DNA from: Planctomycetaceae bacterium
GTDB taxonomy: Bacteria > Planctomycetota > Planctomycetia > Pirellulales > Thermoguttaceae
Assembly: GCA_031276415.1 (NCBI GenBank)
Contig: JAISNF010000380.1
Coordinates: 1 to 8,908, forward strand
Reading direction: 5' to 3'
Length of the DNA stretch: 8,908 nucleotides
Below the pieces are notes generated by a model. The model saw only the letters and a program-made list of their open reading frames with translations, was not told the origin of the DNA and ran no database searches. A program made the translations under genes and the position numbers. This document shows positions 6,324 to 8,908 of this stretch, piece after piece (positions within the stretch are counted from its first letter, which is position 1; each line of letters begins with the position of its first letter).

Positions 6324-8360
6324 TTATTTTGACGGAAAAAGATCGGAAATATTAACTTTTTGAAAAATAAGTCCGCCTGTTGTTTCATAAATGATTCCAA
6401 TTGTGTTTTTGTCAATGGGGCAAAGACTTGAATAGCCGAAAGAATAGGGTTCATAAAGTTTTTGTTTCCTTGTCCAAGTCATTCCGTCATCCTCACTAAT
6501 CTGTAACGTCATATTAATTCGCGACACAGAATCACAAGGATTAAAAAATACAAGAAGATGATCAGTTACTCCTTTGCCCGTTCCGGTTAAACTGATAATA
6601 CTTGCCTGACAAACCGGTTCCGGTAAAGCGGAAAGCGAAGTCGGGTGTTCCGTCCAGGTTTGACCATAATCTTTTGTAACAGCGACAGCACGGGTGCCGC
6701 AATTAAGATTATAGGTTCGCATATTGAGCATGAGTGATCCATCCGATAATTCCACAACTTGTGATTCATTGGTCTGTTTTTTGGTGCCTGTTCCAACCCG
6801 CCACGTTTTTCCGTGATCGTTACTGGAAATAATTGTTGAATAACAAATACGATCCGCATCCCAAAATTGAGCAGGAAAAACCAATACCCCTTTTTTCGTA
6901 CAGATACCGCTGCCCGGACCTTGTAAGATCATCCGCCACTCTTCCGACGCTCCAATTTCTTGAGTTATGTTACGTCCTTGCGACCAGGTAATCCCATCAT
7001 CATCACTATAACACAACACGAGTTGTCCAGACTTACCCAATTTAAGACCTTTTTCTGAATTAAAAATAGAATATCCCGCATGAGCCCAAAGAGCCGCTAC
7101 CCAAATTCTTCCGGTTTGAGTATCAACCAAAATCGCCGGATCACCAACTCCTTCATTGGGGTCATGTTTTCCGTAATCAAGAATCACTCTCGGCTCTTCC
7201 CATGTTTCGCCGCCATCCGTACTGCGGCTTAATCCAACATCAATATCAGCGGGAAGATCAGATGTGGAGTTGTAACGACAATCATAAACGGCTAAAAGCG
7301 TTCCTTTCGTGGTTTTGACAATTCCCGGAATTCTGTATGTGTGAACTCCTTTTTGGTTGGGAGTAACCAAAAGACAGGCTATTGACCATGATTGTTTTGG
7401 AGCGTCAAAAATCACAGAAACATTTTGGGATTGTATTTCTGTGATTCCACCTTGAACAATCGAACCGAGTTTCGCATTCTTTTTGGGTTCTAGCCGCAAT
7501 GCTATTTCTTGTTGTCCCCGATTTGTCAACTGGTCGATTTGAATCTTGGAAACGCCGTTTACTAAAGGATGTATCGGATAATTTTTCTGATTAACAGTAA
7601 CCATTGCCGATTGTAATTTTTCGGCTCCGTTTAACTGAACTTTTATTGTGGAGTTTATTTTAATGGGATCGGCGTGACCAACAAGAAAAAAACTAAATTT
7701 CTCAACAAGTGTTCCATTTTCAACAATAAGAATTGGTGTTGTGTAAGTTTTTAATCGATTGGCTTTAAAATCGACCGGAATAGCATTACCGGAATTTAAA
7801 CAAAGGTTATTGATCAAAACTCCGCCTTGATCTGCCGTCGAAGCCGTAAACCGGATTTCCGATACTTGTTGCGTTTTTTTCAGATCAATGAAAACGAAAG
7901 GTTGTATTCCGACTTTGTAGGTATCATCAAGCGAAAATATTTCTTGCCAACCGGAATCTGTTTTGATTTCGATCTTGAAAAGAAAAGGCAATCGGGCAGT
8001 ATAACGTTCTACATAAAGAACAAGTTGATTCGTAGCAACAGGTTTATTGAATTCAATATGAACTTTTTTATCGGTTCCTCCAAGAATTCGTAACATCTTC
8101 GTGTTATGATTTTTCTCGTGAACCCATATCTCGGCATTGTCAGGGGAAGCCGTCAGTTTTCCTTCTGGAAAGGAAAAAGAGGTCAACTGTCCAATTGGAA
8201 TTTGTTCGCAATCGAACAAAATGTATTCGTTGGCGTTGGTGGCAGAATTTCCTACTGCTTCTCTTTGAGACACTTCAAAACATAACAAAGTGAGCAAAAG
8301 GAAAATAACAATATAAAAATTTGAAAAATTCATTTTTTGAAATAGGTCTAATAGTTTCAT
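6324..8360 (-). CDS. Secreted sialidase (exo-alpha-sialidase, GH33-like)
   Basis: This gene encodes 678 residues. A hydrophobic export segment lies at about 15-28. Starting at Met10 (ATG at 8333) would give a more compact signal peptide, and neither start has a good Shine-Dalgarno. Residues about 46-190 look like a beta-sandwich, carbohydrate-binding-type module. Residues about 205-320 resemble the domain that precedes BNR-repeat sialidases. The six-bladed catalytic propeller spans about 325-675. It shows YRIP (Arg343), an acid/base region DLPADID (368-374), and Asp boxes STDGGETW, SDDDGITW, SNDHGKTW, TKDYGQTW and SEDDGMTW. By family pattern the remaining triad arginines are Arg548 (NMRTY) and Arg614 (SRINMTL). 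The likely nucleophile is Tyr643 (GYSSL), with Glu659 (IYE). All key residues appear intact. It should release terminal sialic acid from glycoconjugates outside the cytoplasm. Adjacent minus-strand genes show no sialic-acid catabolism. Sialidase identity is strong; exact linkage preference cannot be read. Confidence 0.93.
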   Translation of the reverse strand: MKLLDLFQKMNFSNFYIVIFLLLTLLCFEVSQREAVGNSATNANEYILFDCEQIPIGQLTSFSFPEGKLTASPDNAEIWVHEKNHNTKMLRILGGTDKKVHIEFNKPVATNQLVLYVERYTARLPFLFKIEIKTDSGWQEIFSLDDTYKVGIQPFVFIDLKKTQQVSEIRFTASTADQGGVLINNLCLNSGNAIPVDFKANRLKTYTTPILIVENGTLVEKFSFFLVGHADPIKINSTIKVQLNGAEKLQSAMVTVNQKNYPIHPLVNGVSKIQIDQLTNRGQQEIALRLEPKKNAKLGSIVQGGITEIQSQNVSVIFDAPKQSWSIACLLVTPNQKGVHTYRIPGIVKTTKGTLLAVYDCRYNSTSDLPADIDVGLSRSTDGGETWEEPRVILDYGKHDPNEGVGDPAILVDTQTGRIWVAALWAHAGYSIFNSEKGLKLGKSGQLVLCYSDDDGITWSQGRNITQEIGASEEWRMILQGPGSGICTKKGVLVFPAQFWDADRICYSTIISSNDHGKTWRVGTGTKKQTNESQVVELSDGSLMLNMRTYNLNCGTRAVAVTKDYGQTWTEHPTSLSALPEPVCQASIISLTGTGKGVTDHLLVFFNPCDSVSRINMTLQISEDDGMTWTRKQKLYEPYSFGYSSLCPIDKNTIGIIYETTGGLIFQKVNISDLFPSK

Positions 8361-8409
8361 TGTTTTAAATGTTGTTAAGGGTTTTGTTTTGGAAAATGTA
8401 TTTTCATTT

Positions 8410-8594
8410 GTCCCATTGCTGGGTCTTTTTGTCCCAACGTTGAGTCTTTTTGTCCCAACGTTGAGTCTTTTTGAACCAACATTGGGTCTTTTTGTCCCAA
8501 AGTTGAGTCTTTTTGTCCCAAAGTTGGGTCTTTTAGTCCCAAAGTTGAGTCTTTTTGTCCCAACTTTGGGTCTTTTTAACCCGGTGTTGGACTT
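8410..8594. repeat. 21-bp tandem repeat array upstream of the sialidase
   Basis: Eight consecutive 21-bp units start at 8410, 8431, 8452, 8473, 8494, 8515, 8536 and 8557, with a degenerate ninth from 8578. Each is GTCCCAANNTTGRGTC followed by TTTTT. Units 2 and 3 are identical, and the others differ mainly in the central two bases (CG, CA, AG, CT) and in GAG versus GGG. The first unit has CCCATTGCTGGG. Because 21 is a multiple of three, both strands are open through the array and could encode heptads (LFVPTLS on plus, QKDSTLG on minus). Only TTG starts are available for the full-length frames, so coding is doubtful. It lies 49 bp before the sialidase ATG. Confidence 0.93.
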
Positions 8595-8634
8595 AAAAAA
8601 GCGGAATTACAAGCCTTTTGAGCAATAATTCCGC
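8595..8634 (-). terminator. Intrinsic terminator of the right-hand minus-strand gene
   Basis: On the minus strand, GCGGAATTA (8634-8626) and TAATTCCGC (8609-8601) form a perfect 9-bp stem with a 16-base loop. A T6 run (8600-8595) follows immediately. It starts 23 bases after the TAG of the right-hand gene. The T-tract runs directly into the degenerate end of the 21-bp array. Confidence 0.88.
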
Positions 8635-8657
8635 TTTGCGACGTTTTCAAGTCTCCA

Positions 8658-8908
8658 CTACTTCTGGATCGGGGCGGCGTGATAGGCTTCACTTCCGGCA
8701 AGCATTTGGGTATCGTCAACACCGGAACGAAGTTGTTCAACCGCCACAAATAACGGCTCAAGATTATTCGCATCCGAAAAATCAATTGTAAATTCCGGCA
8801 TATTAAGGAATGGCGTATTTCCAAAAATAGCAAGCGGGGATAATCGGTTAATCTGCGAATTGGGGACTGTGCGCAAATAATTTTCAGAATTTTGGTAGTG
8901 TGTTGACG
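8658..8908 (-). CDS. Unrecognised protein, C-terminal 82 residues (gene extends past right edge)
   Basis: On the minus strand the frame is open from the window edge to a TAG at 8660-8658. A TTG at 8876 is an internal codon rather than a required start, since the frame continues upstream (visible start STHYQNSENYLRT). The segment reads like a genuine globular protein: RLSPLAIFGNTPFLNMPEF, FTIDFSDANNLEPLFVAVEQ, then QLRSGVDDTQMLAGSEAYHA, ending AAPIQK. I do not recognise a family. There is no membrane segment, Cys motif or catalytic signature. The well-formed terminator just downstream supports it as the real end of a transcribed gene. Confidence 0.7.
   Translation of the reverse strand, partial: STHYQNSENYLRTVPNSQINRLSPLAIFGNTPFLNMPEFTIDFSDANNLEPLFVAVEQLRSGVDDTQMLAGSEAYHAAPIQK

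Noticed and set aside
6324..8360. Sialidase as a lipoprotein because of Cys27 in the export segment
   Set aside because: The residues before Cys27 are T-L-L, which does not fit a lipobox needing a small residue just before the Cys.
8410..8594. CRISPR array
   Set aside because: Units are directly adjacent with no spacers, and no cas gene is present.
8576..8833. Overlapping 85-residue minus-strand frame at the right edge
   Set aside because: It runs through the intrinsic terminator stem and into the array, and its composition looks random compared with the frame ending at 8658.

Overview
The window looks like part of a chromosome from a moderately AT-rich bacterium, most plausibly a host- or gut-associated member of the Planctomycetota. 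That is an inference. The grounds are a WD40/Sel1/DnaJ-type zinc-finger fusion, a large membrane protein combining two von Willebrand A domains with a glutamine-amidotransferase-like segment, a secreted multi-domain sialidase, weak or absent Shine-Dalgarno sequences in front of several genes, and long repeat-filled intergenic regions. There is no rRNA, tRNA, CRISPR array, transposase or recognisable phage gene.

Layout. Positions 2-658 (+) hold the 3' end of a gene encoding a WD40 repeat, a Sel1 repeat, a charged coiled coil and a Cys4-type CxxCxGxG zinc module. Positions 659-1085 are a non-coding stretch with a hairpin, AGGTT-rich direct repeats, a 7-bp tandem repeat and small leader hairpins. 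Positions 1086-2531 (+) encode an exported Sel1-repeat protein. Positions 2532-3001 separate convergent genes and carry two terminator-like hairpins plus the second copy of a 29-bp repeat. Positions 3002-5950 (-) encode the VWA/amidotransferase-like membrane protein. Positions 5951-6323 contain two inverted-repeat elements. Positions 6324-8360 (-) encode a GH33-type sialidase. Positions 8361-8657 hold an array of about 8.7 units of 21 bp that directly abuts a clear intrinsic terminator. Positions 8658-8908 (-) are the 3' end of an unrecognised gene.

How the genes relate. The two plus-strand genes share Sel1 repeats and may be functionally or evolutionarily related (scaffold or protein-interaction roles). 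The minus-strand genes are separated by long gaps with repeat structures and are probably transcribed independently. The sialidase would release terminal sialic acids from host-type glycans outside the cytoplasm. Nothing ties the VWA protein to it beyond shared strand.

No complete new defence or mobile system is visible. The most unusual structure is the 21-bp array upstream of the sialidase. Its period is two helical turns, each unit carries a near-palindromic CCCAA-NN-TTGGG core and a T5 tract, and it occupies most of the space in which the sialidase promoter or leader must lie.
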